Positions 33,567-44,884 of a stretch of DNA of 64,000 bases are shown here, in pieces (the first letter of the stretch is position 1; each line of letters begins with the position of its first letter). A model generated the notes under the pieces. That model did no database searches and had not been told where the DNA came from. It saw nothing but the letters and a program-made list of their open reading frames with translations. The position numbers and the translations under genes were made by a program. This stretch comes from Cristatella mucedo. Lineage: Eukaryota > Bryozoa > Phylactolaemata > Cristatellidae. The stretch is taken from assembly GCA_009760855.2 (NCBI GenBank), contig WPIO01000098.1, forward strand, positions 498,501 through 562,500, read 5' to 3'.

Positions 33567-34477
33567 TTAAGTTGGTTGTGGGATCGAGGCCGTAGCTCCA
33601 TGACCTCGGCCTTCCTTTGAGTTACGTAGCTTACACACTAAGAACTTGGACGTGTTAGAAGCACTCAAGCCGGATACGACCAGCTTTCCTGCCCGGAATC
33701 TTGAAATCGATATGCCGGTAATCAGTGCTCCGTCTGTGTAGCCTCGGTACTCACGCACCAATGGACGCGTCAAGCCATCCCTTGCTTTTACGCGATGGAT
33801 GTCGTTTGCGTCCGCGACCAATAGGCGCGATCTTTTCCGATGAGCACACATGGCGTACAGTCTTTCGCCCGGGACTGGAATGGTCCAGAGAAAAACTCCG
33901 TGGGGGCCGTACGCCATGAGCTTTTGGGAATCGCTTTCTGTCGATCCGAGCACATGGGCTATGCAGATGGCCTTGCTCGTCAGAGCTACGCGACACACAT
34001 GAGCATCGGTAACCATCGTGAAGGCGGGCAGGCCAATCGACGACAACGACACCAAACTCATGCCGTGCGTCCCTTGATTGAATGTGCCACCTACCAGCAG
34101 CAGAGGCCCGCTGGACGACAAATGCGTAATTGTCTCTCCAACGTCCGCCTCTTCGAGCATCTTCCACTCCCACGGCACCAAGCCGCTTCTGCCGAGTACA
34201 ACGACTCGCCGGCCGAACGCTAAAACTGCTTCACCAGTGTCGGAGCTGTCCAGAGTATGAACCAGGCCACACTCGGCCTCCTCCCCTATTGGCCAACGGG
34301 TCAGCAGCTCCCCTTTGAGGGTATACTCCTCTATTCCTCCGGCTTCCGAGCTTACCAGGACGGTGTCCTGTAGGGTGAGCGCGACTTCCGAACCCCGAAA
34401 TAGCACAGGACTGGCAACGACCATCGAGGCCTCTCCAGCTGCCGCCGGCGCAGCAGCACCGCCACTACTTGAGCTTC
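33567..34477 (-). CDS. 3'-terminal exon of a beta-propeller-like protein (family not identified)
   Basis: An open frame of 302 codons plus stop on minus. It is preceded by a pyrimidine-rich acceptor (CTCTCTGCTGTAG), so it reads as a terminal exon entered in phase 1. Without splicing, translation could start at Met 34424 (285 residues). After a Ser/Gly/Ala-rich linker there are repeated hydrophobic strand-turn-strand blocks (TVLVSSEAGG.IEEYTL, VVVLGRSG, LLLVGGTF, KLMAYGPHGVFLWTI, LLVADANDIHRV, ISISRFRAGKLVVSG), as in NHL or WD40 propellers. VADAND resembles the NHL strand motif. There is no WD dipeptide or catalytic motif. It is longer and more GC-rich than neighbouring frames, which are repeats. 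Upstream exons were not found. The function is unknown. Confidence 0.62.
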
Positions 34478-34895
34478 CTACAGCAGAGAGTAGGATCGTT
34501 CACTTCGTCGCAGAGAGTGCTAGGGCAGCAGTGAGCTGTCTTAAGCCTTTAAAAGTAAGCAGAAGCCGATAGGGCGTAAATGGTGGAGCCGTAAACGGCG
34601 ATCTTGTATAGCCCTCGGTAGCAATCATATGCAGCCTCGTATAACACCAAGGTACAACGAAAAACTGTATTACACTATGGCGAGAACTACTAAGTATTGT
34701 GGGGAGTGGGTGGTACAGCCTTCGGCAGCTATAAGTTCTCCAATTGCCACCGTTGGGTGTTGATTGCTCTTTCGTGTTTTCTTGGGAATGCTATCGCAGC
34801 CTGCAATTTTTTGGTGGAGATCTTGCATGTACCAATAACGCTCCGAAAGTCCGGAAATCATTCATGAATGATCTCACGACATGCTCTGACAGGAA
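34478..34895. other. Putative intron upstream of the propeller-like exon
   Basis: No second exon of the propeller-like gene could be identified. The acceptor-side pyrimidine tract is the only signal. Confidence 0.4.
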
Positions 34896-34899
34896 GACA

Positions 34900-35580
34900 T
34901 AAAAAGCTTACCACCCACCAGTTTCTCACATCATTTTCTCTGCAGCTAAACTTGCCTGTTGTGAGCTTTGCAGTTGCCACATCACACTACTTCTTGCCGA
35001 CCTGCACTGGCTCCCAGTCAGGCAACGGATCAACTTAAAGGTTATGTCGCTCACTTTTAGGTCACTCGATTCTTTGGCTCCAGCCTACATATCAGATTGT
35101 CTCCCCAGCATCGTTCCACTGCTTTTTGAAATCCATGTGCTTAACTATACCACGTACAAACCTCAAATCCTTTGAAGACCGTAGCCTAAGTTCGTATGCT
35201 CATTAAGCCTGGAGCTCACTCAAGATCTGAGCCACGGCATCCCCTGACTTGTCCACATTTTAAGAGAAACTAAAAAAGCAGCCATTTAACATAGCATTTA
35301 GTGCGTCCCTGACGTTCGTCTTTTATAGGCTTACGCTTGCTGACACTGTTACATGCTGCCACTAACCACGGTTGCATGCAGACCCTGTGCATGTCACCCC
35401 TAGCCATGTTATTCTTGTTGTTTATGGAGCATGCTACCACTAACCTTTCGATTGTACTTCCTTTGAAGCAAACGTAAGGCACTTAGGAAGATTAAGTTCT
35501 CTAAAGGTGCTTTATCTCGTGTGTTATTACTATTAATATAATATTACCTCGCTATTATTATTCTTACTATTATTAATGCA
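34900..35580 (+). mobile_element. LINE A 3' part
   Basis: From CTGCAGCTAAACTTGCCTGT through CACTGGCTCCCAGTCAGGCA, the C-terminal remnant, AGTGCGTCCCTGACG, hairpin and (ATT)n. Confidence 0.88.
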
Positions 35581-35719
35581 GTTTAATAGCTATCAAAGTT
35601 CCTGAAAACCTTTATGGGCAAAAGATTGACGTGGAAAGCGCCTTTGCTTCCCCTCAAGGATTTCGCGCAAGCAGAGCCATAACAAGATGAGCCTCCTCTT
35701 TCTTTATCACTGCTTGCAG

Positions 35720-35850
35720 CTCATTTTGGCCTTGCAATGAGACGTCTGCTGTCGGCACAAAAGGTTACAGCTTGGCGTGTCCATGGTGAGCCACAAAACT
35801 GCCACATTACACCGCCCGTCTCCGGCCTGCACCGGCTCTGCATGCATCGA
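35720..35850 (+). mobile_element. LINE A fragment, diverged
   Basis: ACTGCCACATTACACCGCCC and CCTGCACCGGCTCTG correspond to the family A segment around HITPLLADLHWL. Confidence 0.5.
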
Positions 35851-36039
35851 GCAGCACTACCTTGTTCAGGCTCCATGTCCAACAATTGCGAAGAACCGAT
35901 CCGAAGGTAGACTCCCAAGCTTCTAAAGCGAAGAAAAACGCAATCAGCTCATCGAACTTGTAATCTTAGAGGTTATAGAACACTCATGTTTAATTTTGAG
36001 TTCCCCGAAACCACCTGCTCGCATGAAATCGGCCCCTTT

Positions 36040-36165
36040 GGGTTAGCCCAGGCTGGTGCTCCAAGGTGCTCACCTTAGACGACCGAGGTGATTGGCTCGA
36101 GCCCGTGATATATGCGAAGGGCCTGCTTAAATAACGAATAGTTCCCTGAGTTCGTTAAAGAAATT
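36040..36165 (+). mobile_element. SINE family 1, diverged
   Basis: A-box-like CCAAGGTGCTCACC, B-box-like GGCTCGAGCCCG, and tail GCGAAGGGCCTGCTTAAATA with a decayed hairpin. Confidence 0.6.
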
Positions 36166-36481
36166 AATTCTTAACATATACGTAGACTTATTTCTGTATA
36201 CACATTGACACCCGACTTACGAAATAGCTATGGACTGAAAATCGGTCGTAAGTCGAATTTTTGTCATTCGAGAACTATTATAGCGTTTACTATCGTCATG
36301 TTCTGCTGCTATCAGGCATTGTTTTCTCCCTCCTTTTTGTGTCTGTCGATTTTAATAAACGTGTACAGATTTTGACATTTATTTGGAGGAATGTTGACAT
36401 TTATTCTTTTTGGGTGACCATGGCCGAGTTCGTATCTCCGAAGTTTTATTAGTCGATCTAGACCAAGTCTGGAGGCTGACA

Positions 36482-36483
<2 letters not shown>

Positions 36484-36559
<76 letters not shown>

Positions 36560-36618
36560 GCACGCACGCACGCACGCACGCGCACACACACACACACACA
36601 CAGATGCACGCACGAACA

Positions 36619-36659
<41 letters not shown>

Positions 36660-36692
36660 GTATATATATATATATATATATATGTATACATG
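36484..36692. repeat. (CA)n-(GCAC)n-(TA)n compound microsatellite
   Basis: CA run, then GCAC units, then CA again and TA. It lies just 5' of the first RLE-type LINE copy. Confidence 0.95.
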
Positions 36693-36769
36693 TATATATC
36701 CTCATCACTACGACCAGGGACAGTTATATCGACTTGTCTTTGCCACGACCGTGGCCTGATCAATCCCAC

Positions 36770-39700
36770 CGGTCCTCGTGATCGACAGTGAAGCCATTTC
36801 AGTGTGAGATGTGGGGCAGCCCCTGGCTGCTGCAAATGAAGCTCTTCGGAGCATGTTTGTAAGAAACCTCCAGGGAATTTCTGCCAAATGTGTCATGCCT
36901 TCTGGAGCAGCAGCAAGGCGTGGAAGCCGCCTCAGATGTGTGCCTACCGCGGCTCCTGGCCATTTTGCCCGAGAATGTGGGGCCGTCCCAAGAGACCACA
37001 GAGGCAAAGCTGTGGCCGGGGCCACTTGTCCCTCCTCCGTGCAGGCTAGCCCTCCTCGCCCGGATGATTTCCCGTCACTTCCTCAAGTGGTGGCTGCCCA
37101 GCTATTGGTGCCTTCGGTCCTGGCTCTGCTAGTCCTACCCTCTGGCGCCCATGCCCCATCGGGGCTAGCTGCTCCCCATGGCAGCCCCGGCGACTTTAGG
37201 GCTTGACGCCACCGGGATCGTTTGGCTCTTTGCTCAGGGTTTTGCTTGTCATCGATGCCCTCGGAGTGGCTCTGTGCCGTCCTCTCGCTCCTCTCTTGAT
37301 GACGGCCCTAGTATCGTCGTGAGTTCCCCCTGTCACTGTCTTTCTCAGGAGTCTGACCTCACCGTTTCGAGACAAGGAGCTGGTGCTTGCCTCCACCAAC
37401 CTTCTCTGGTTCCCAGAGTTGTTGCCGAGTTAACCCCTACCATGTCCTCCTTAGGCTCAGAGCTTTCCTACCGATCTCTGTGGGTCACTCTTCTGATCAT
37501 GCGCCCACAGAAACTGCCACCCTTGTCGTGGCCGAGGCAGTCTCGGAGTCTAATCAATCCTGACCAGCTTCTTCAGCTCCTAGGCGAAGCGGCATAGCCG
37601 CTCAGCACAGAGGGCTGTTGCTGCTTCTATGAAGGTTGCGGATGCCTCTAGGATGACTGCTATGGCCAAGGTTCGTGGGCCTAAGAAACCCAGACCCTAA
37701 CCATGGCTGCTTCTACCCCTGTTGTAGATATGCCCCCATCACTCACCACCTTGGTATGTTCTCAGTCCTGGCCCTTCACCCCACAGTTTGTCCATCATGT
37801 CACCTGTGCTTCTCACAGCTAAACTTATTCTCTCACCTTGCTAGAAAAGACAACTCCACCCTCCTCGTCCGATACTTGCTCTGCCCTTTCGTCTGTCCAT
37901 CCGAGGCGGAGGACTCAGCAAACACCTTTGCAGCACTAACCACACCTCTTCGGTAAAAGAGCTTCCTCCTCTCCTGGCATCCAGCTGAACTCGGGATGCT
38001 CATCCCGACCTGCCTCCATCATTGTTGATGACGCTGTCTCCCATTGTTCAATGTGCAACTCCATCTGAGACGCCTCGTCCTGCCCCGATGCACATGCAAA
38101 ATTGCCTCAAACCTACCTGTACCTCAGCCTACAGGAGAGCTGTTGCCAACTCCCAAGGGCGCTCTAAGTTCGTCTCGCGAGGTCGTCGAGCTATGGTTTC
38201 TCCATGTACAGGACAGCATGTGAGCAAACGACTGGCACGGCTAGTTGGCCTCCGTCCACCTCCTAAGCGAGGACTGTCTATCCTTTCCTGATACCCCGTC
38301 AAGGATCATGAGCAAAGCCACTGCCGCAAACATCCTGAGCCACCTCCTCTATTTCAACCGGATGGGTCTGTATCCGGCACTTCACGGCCATGGGATGCAG
38401 GTGCTCCTCACATATATCAACGCCCCTACGTGTCCGAACGAACAAAGGCCGTCCGCCAGATCCTGATGCCAGTGCCGAAGTACTTGTCGAGTGACCCAGC
38501 AGCCTGTCCCTCTCACTGGGAGGCCGAGTCGCAGGCCCGGCCTGTTGAAAATGACCATCGGCACACCACTCTACTCACCCGGACCGTCCCATCTCATCCG
38601 GCTCAGCAGTCAAGCATGATGTCTCCGCTATCGGAGGAGGATGTCGCTACCTGCCTTCACAGAGCCGAAGCGTGTCTCCAGGAGTCGACCTCCTGGAATA
38701 TCGCCACTCTCGCCTCGTTTACCTGGGGTGCTGGCTGAGTGTGTGCATCCTGAACGCGCGCCTTCACTTTGTCAGACGTCCCTTGAGCATGGGAAACGGC
38801 TTTCATGATCCATCATGATATCGGCAAGAAGGGCACGCCCAAGCGTGCCCGGTAACTTCCACCCATCATGCTTTTGCGAAGTCTATACAAGCTGCTCTCG
38901 GGCAGCCCGGCTGAGAAGCTGTGCAAGTTTGAGATTGGCTGTGGGCTACCGCCTCCGCGGCAAAAGGGTTTTGTTCAGGGTGTAGACGGCTGCCCAAAGC
39001 TGTCCTTCCGTGTGGAGAGTGCCTTTGACGTGGCTAGAGATTGACAGGATGTTGTTGTCGTGTCACCGGCATTCTTCGACCTGCAGGACACCTGCGGTAG
39101 CATCTTACACGTCAACCTTCTCCGTGTGCTTCGGCATGCCGGGGTGGACGAGAGCTTCTGCAGGTTCGTTAAGAACATATATGCCGACTCTCTCCAAGAG
39201 CTTAGGGTGCGCAAAGAAACGCTGTTAGTGGCGTTTCCCACGACTGCCGGCCTCCGATAGGGCAACCCTCTATCGCCGATCCTCTTTGATCTGGTGGTGG
39301 AGCCGGTCGTCAGACTCGCCGCCAGCATTTAGTTGTCGTGCTTCAAGCTTTGCGGAACGTCCCTGTCGGTCTGCGCCTTGGCTGATGACCTTAACTTACT
39401 TTTAGGCACGTCATATGGTCCGCAAGCCCTCGCGTCTACAGTTTAACAGGCAGTGTCGACGCTGGACATTCAGCTCTTTCTGACAAAGTGCTGCATTGTC
39501 GCCGGAAGCATGCAAAGGCCGTGCCCATCTCAATTACCCTGCATGGCAGGTGGGTCGCCGACCTGGCGGATGAGTCCATGGCTTACCTCGGAGCTCTGTA
39601 GGATCTCGGGCAGCCTAGGGCTAAAATAAAGCGGGCCTGCTCTTCTCTTGCGAGGAAATCAACCTTCTCCAGGCTGGCTTTTTCGCCTATTGGTGAAAGG

Positions 39701-40560
39701 TAGACACCCATAGGACCTTCTTCCTGCCACGGCTAGACTACTTTTGCCGGTGCGGATTGTGCCTAAGGATACCCTGCAGCTAGCCGAAAGCACTACGATG
39801 GAGGAGTTTGCCAAGCTTGAGAAAGGCAGGTCTCGGGTGGCCCCGACGGCACAAGACAAGGTCAGGTGCTGCATGGCTACAGAAAGATTTGCCAGCCAGT
39901 CACTTCCAGACCATCAGTCTTGGCTTGTCGCTTCGGGCCTATCGGTTTGTCCACCATGTGTACCTGGACGTGCTGCTAGTGGCTGTTGCTAGGAGTCGCG
40001 CATACCCCAGGACGGTAACCAGCTGCCGCCTATGCCGCACGGAGGCACAGGTAATTTTCCACGTGCTTAGCCACTGTCGGCCGATGCTGCATGCAATTAT
40101 GGCTCAATACAACGTGGTTCTGTGCCACCAATCGGAGCTCTTCTGGCCACTTTGCTCAACTGAAGGTCGGCACACAGCACTCTCCCGCTTGCCGGTCCTT
40201 TGGATCTCAAGCCGGACTTGATCACAGACAACAGCACCGATATGGTAATCGTCGATGTGACCGTTGCCTTCGAAGTCAAGGATTGTGCTCTGATTCTGGC
40301 AGCCCAGAACAAGACCATAGAAATGCAGCCAATGCTCGGTCTTTCCTGACCGAGGGCTACTGGAAGGCAGGGGTGAGGCCCAACATGGTCAGGGGCTGTT
40401 TGCAATTGGTGGCCAAACAATGAAACTTGCTTGGCTGACTTCGACATTTGGCACGTAGAGAGAAAGGCATGGAGGTGGCACTGCATCTCTTATGCCATTA
40501 CCGTCTCGGAAGCCACGTGGTCCCTATTTCTGAACAGAGTAGCCCAGGTAGTCAGCTAAA
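36770..40560 (+). mobile_element. RLE-type LINE (R2/NeSL superclade), copy 1, degraded
   Basis: Broken frames in family order. A CCHC-like knuckle (PGHFARECGA near 36951) and a long low-complexity N-terminal region come first. Then reverse-transcriptase motifs: YKLLSG near 38890, SPAFFDLQDTCGS near 39064, GNPLSPILFDLVVEP near 39262-39306, and LADDLNLL near 39380 as the catalytic Asp-Asp box. Then the linker QDKVRCCMATERFASQS (about 39860), a CCHC finger CRLCRTEAQVIFHVLSHC (about 40024-40077), and a restriction-like endonuclease remnant (KPDLIT..IVDVTVAFE, about 40212-40274). Many stops and frameshifts make it inactive. The R2 versus NeSL clade is not resolved. Confidence 0.82.
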
Positions 40561-42170
40561 ACTGCTTCGTCTAGTTATAGGTGAAGTGAACTTTTGGCTA
40601 CATACACAGTGCCCATAACCGCTACTTGGGTGCCGTTACATCGTCGTTTGGCAAAGAGTCAGCCCACTTCCTTTCATCCTGCTACGTGCGCTATGCACAT
40701 GGTCGAAAGTTCGCCGGCTCTATGAATAAAACTATGAGTAAACGACGGCGTATTAGCTTGAAAACCACCAGCGAACCCGGCAGGACAGGTCACCGTCAGC
40801 TAATGTACATATACAAGTGAACCCCCTAGCAAAAGCTCGATGCCTTATTGGCTGTCCTTCTGCCGCGGCTCGATTACCTCTGTTGGGCACTACTGATGCC
40901 TGATTCTGCTGCCTGATTCTGGCCGAGAAGACTTTGCTGAGCTCTGCCGGTCAGCTGGCTGGTCGATGCACTTAAGCTCTACACACCTCCCATTCCCAGT
41001 GCGCTCAGCCAGAGGCCTTAATCTCGTACGATTGGTGGTCAACTCGGCGATTCTCCGTGTCGCTCAGGCCTGCCCAACATGTTCTTTCCACGACGTGCAC
41101 GTGTGACGTCGCAGGTCACCTACTCGACGGGGCCGTTGACAGCATGTGTGGCAAACCTTCGCCAGATGACGAGCTCTAACAACACCATACCCCAGTTACC
41201 TTCGGTACCAGAAATAGGGTCGGCCCAGCCTTAGTGGGCGGATACACGACGATGCCTTAAGCATCTCTGCTGCCTCATTTCACTAGAGGGTTTGGATGTC
41301 CTGGTGGTCTCAACCAACCCCGACGAGATGGAGCACTCGTTCGGGCTGCTAGTTGCCTTCTCGAAACTGCGAAAGTTTGCCAGGTTGACTGAAGGTCGGG
41401 CTTGGGCGACCCAGCCTGCTCAAGGCAACGTCAGCTGTGGCTTGGCAACGGACAGGTTCGCGACCCACGCCCACTTTTAGACAACTGGTCTTGGCATGTC
41501 ATTCTGGACGTGGCGGTTAGTTCACGGTGCTGCAAATGTTGCAGGTGAGTACCGATAGAAGCCGGTCATTTCCAGAAAGGCCATCAACTTGCCCCCTTTG
41601 CAGCACTGAGATTTAGACCGTCTGCCACGTCTTCAGCCATGGCCGACCAATGACGAAGCAATAAAGGCTTGTCAAAAACTGGCTCTAGGTCCCCTAATCG
41701 AGGCTATTCCGACCACTGTGCTCTCCTGCCTCTCGGTAGGTCATGCCTTTCAGCTCGCCAAGGGGGTTAGGTAGTCTGACTCTCAAGCCGGACCTGGTCA
41801 CCAGCAATGGCACCGACACAGTCATTGTCGACGCATCGGTACCGTTTGTTGGCAGCAAGGATACCCTAATGGTGGTGGCGTGGAAAACGATTGATAAGTA
41901 TGAGGCCGTAGCCCGGTCTTTCGTGACCACTGGTTACTGATCGGCAGTGGTGAGGCCCTGCGTGGTCGGTGCTCTGGGTGGCTGGTGGCCAGATAATGAA
42001 GCTTGTCAAGCAGACCTCGACATTTTTTGGAAGAAACTGATGGCATTACAGTGACTGTGCATCGCGGACGCCATTTCTGGCTCGGAAGCCATGGGGTCCC
42101 TGCTTCTGAACCTTTCTGTAGGCGCAGGTAGCCCCCTCCCCTGTAGGGCTGGGCCGCCCAAGCTATGGTA
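40561..42170 (+). mobile_element. RLE-type LINE, copy 2, 5'-truncated
   Basis: Same family directly downstream of copy 1. It carries CSLATDRF-like sequence (CGLATDRFATHAHF near 41440) and the endonuclease core KPDLVTSNGTDTVIVDASVP (41785 onward). The 3' UTR is similar to that after copy 1 (CTCGGAAGCCATGGGGTCCC near 42080). The start boundary is uncertain. Confidence 0.78.
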
Positions 42171-42202
42171 TACTGATTTGTTAAAATATTTGAAACATGC
42201 AG

Positions 42203-42203
42203 T

Positions 42204-42237
<34 letters not shown>

Positions 42238-42246
42238 TATATACAT
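42203..42246. repeat. (AT)n microsatellite
   Basis: AT repeat shortly after the 3' end of the second RLE-type LINE copy. Confidence 0.95.
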
Positions 42247-42585
42247 ATCTGTACATATTATTTGTAGCTTTGGCATGATTACATTCACTGCCAGAGACTG
42301 CCTTCGAGGAGGCGCGGTCTGGCAGCAGCCTGGTCAGCGATTGACTGTCAAACCCACTGGTTCAATGCGATTAGTTAAGTGCAGCTCGCATAGCACATGG
42401 TTAGTACATATTTTCGACGGTTCACCCAGTCGTTCATTTAACCAAGCTACTAAGTATTTTTAGCGAATAGACTGCCCCATTCGTATCTTCCGATCTAGCA
42501 AGATAGGTAGCACTGCAGAAACTTACACGACCTAGGTCTCCGAGGTTATGAAAAGCAACCACCTTACGTAGTGAGCCATTACAGC
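42247..42585. other. Unannotated
   Basis: Short spacer between the AT microsatellite and a LINE A copy. Nothing recognised. Confidence 0.4.
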
Positions 42586-42589
42586 TCAC

Positions 42590-43850
42590 CTAAACGTGAG
42601 TGACAAAACATTTAAGTCGATGGTTTGCTTGACTGGAAGCGAGTGTAGGTCGGGGAGAAGAGGTTACATATGGCAACCGAAATGCTCACGACAACCAAGC
42701 CTAGCTGCCGAGTCTTCCACTGGCTGTAAACACCTGATTGCACAATTCAGTAGACAAGCAAGCAGCGAGTTACATAAATCAAGATGTTCATTCACTAATA
42801 GATGGACCAAGTTGGACGTGGTATCCCTGCCTAAATAAGCTCTATTTTCAGCAATGTTATGTAGTTGAAAGTAGGCGAGCTTGACTATGGAGTTGCTGTG
42901 GTCGTCCAAGGAAAGGTCACTTTGGTATTTGACACCGAAGTTCAATGCAGACTTAACTGGAGATATGCTTGCAGTGCCAATTTTGAGCACTATCGACTCA
43001 AATTCTGAATCAAACTTTTTTCTCATAGCTAGTTAGTTGCCATTATTATTGTTCAATTTAAGAAAGTTTGCTGCCATCTATATGCTAATTTCATCAGTAC
43101 ATGCAGTAATGGTGTTGAGAGAATTTGACGTGAGTGCTGGGAGGGATCAAAGCAAAGGTACAACTGAGTGTCGTTGGCATAGAATGAAATCCTATATTGG
43201 GGTTGGCGATCAAATTGGCGGGAGGTAGAATGTATAACATTTAAAGAACTTTACCAAAGCACAGCCCCGAGATATGCATTATTTTAGAGGTGCATGGGGT
43301 GATCTTTTTCAATTCACATCAATACTCGGCAGTCTCCCACAAAGATAGGACCCGATCCTATGCAATGCAGCGCCGGTGGTTCCCCGGTGAGGTGAGAGGC
43401 GATAAAAATGAACTTGGTGATCAGTAGTATCAAAAACTGCCAAAAGATCGAGCAAAACAAGCAGAGATACTCTACCCATGTCTGCATTCCTAAGTACGTC
43501 GTTGTACATCTGAAGCAATGCTGACTCTGTGGAGTGATTACCTTTATACCAGGCTGGAACTTACATTCAAGTTTTGACGTATCAACATGTGAGTTCAGCG
43601 GCTCTGCAACGGCTCTTTCCAGTTTTTGGTAAAAACGGTATAAGTTAAGAGTGGGTGGATGTTGCTCAAGTTCTCTTGGTACAGCAATGCTTTCTTGAGT
43701 AGTGGCATGACTACAACCTTTTTGAAAGGCTTTAGAACATGACCTTAGGCTAATGACATATTTATGATGGCAGTTGTGCATGTGAGTAGCACATCCGTGC
43801 ATCGTAAAAGCAGGTCAGTGGTCACATGGTCTCATAGTACAAATAATACA
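42590..43850 (-). mobile_element. LINE A with reverse-transcriptase remnant
   Basis: Minus strand. C-terminal remnant at 42600-43030 (VNEHLDLCNSLLACLLNCAI). Upstream the reverse-transcriptase motif LLVLLDLLAVFDTTDHQ (about 43410-43460) and CRLPSIDVN-like sequence near 43315. The YADD-to-C-terminal interval is partly deleted, and this copy lacks the terminal hairpin. Confidence 0.85.
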
Positions 43851-43899
43851 ATTAATATTGCGGTAAGATAATTCAATCTTTTTAGCCACTTACTGAAGG

Positions 43900-44880
43900 A
43901 AGAAGGATTTAATTGTTAGTGGCAGCACGCTCAAGAAGCAACAAGAATAGCAAGGTTTGAGGTGACATGCACCGAGTCAGCATACAGGCATGGTTAGTGG
44001 CTACATGCACAGTGTCACATGCATAAGCACATAAGTTAAGAGTCACAAGAGCAGACTAAATGCTGTCTTTCGTTTATTTTCAAATGTGGTTCAGTTAGAT
44101 GTCGCAATGCAAGTCGGAAGTGAGTGTGGGCTTTTGGAACTAAAGGTACTGTCTCTACAGGATTCGAAGTTTGTGCCAGGTGCAGGTAAATAGTGAAATT
44201 TCGAAAAGAGGGTGGTACAACGCTTAGCTGGTGGAGGAGTAGATCTGATAAGTAGGCTGGATAAAAAGAATGGAGTCACCGAAAAGTAAGTGATGAAACA
44301 TTGAATTCGACGCATTGCTTGACTGGAGCCAGTTTGTGTTAGCGAGAAGTGCTTACATGTGGCAACTGCAACCCCGGTGACCAGCAAGCCTAGCTGTGGA
44401 GTTTTGCACCGGCTGTAAGAGCTTGATTATAGGCCGGTAGACCAGAAAGCAGCAAGTTACCGAAATAGGATGGGATGTCAAAAATGCATGAACCAATTTA
44501 GACGTGGTATCCCTATCTAAACAAGACTGACTTTCAGTAATATTATGTAGCTGAAAGTAGGCCAGCTTGACTGTGGAGCTGATGTGGTCGTCTAATGAAA
44601 TATCACTTTGGTAGGTGACACCAAAGTTCCATGCAGACTCAACAGGAGATATGCTAGCGGAGGCGATTATGAGCATTACCCTTTCCGATATCTGACTCAC
44701 AATTGGTTTTCCAATAGTCTAGAAGACCAGTTGTCTTAGTCGAATCGGATATGAGCTTCACGATTAGGGTACTAGTGACTTACTTGAATGTAGATATTGA
44801 GGTGCAGTATGGAAGAGGGACGGAATTCCAGGTGGATACTGCCATCTTAGGGATAGGCTCCGTGCTATCTCATATATTGT
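43900..44880 (-). mobile_element. LINE A 3' part
   Basis: 3' UTR blocks at the low end (GCACCGAGTCAGCATACAGG near 43969, hairpin lost), C-terminal remnant (TYFSVTPFFLSSLLIRST), and the segment TGCCATCTTAGGGATAGGCT (about 44839), which is also found in the long copy near 53196. Confidence 0.85.
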
Positions 44881-44884
44881 TGAT

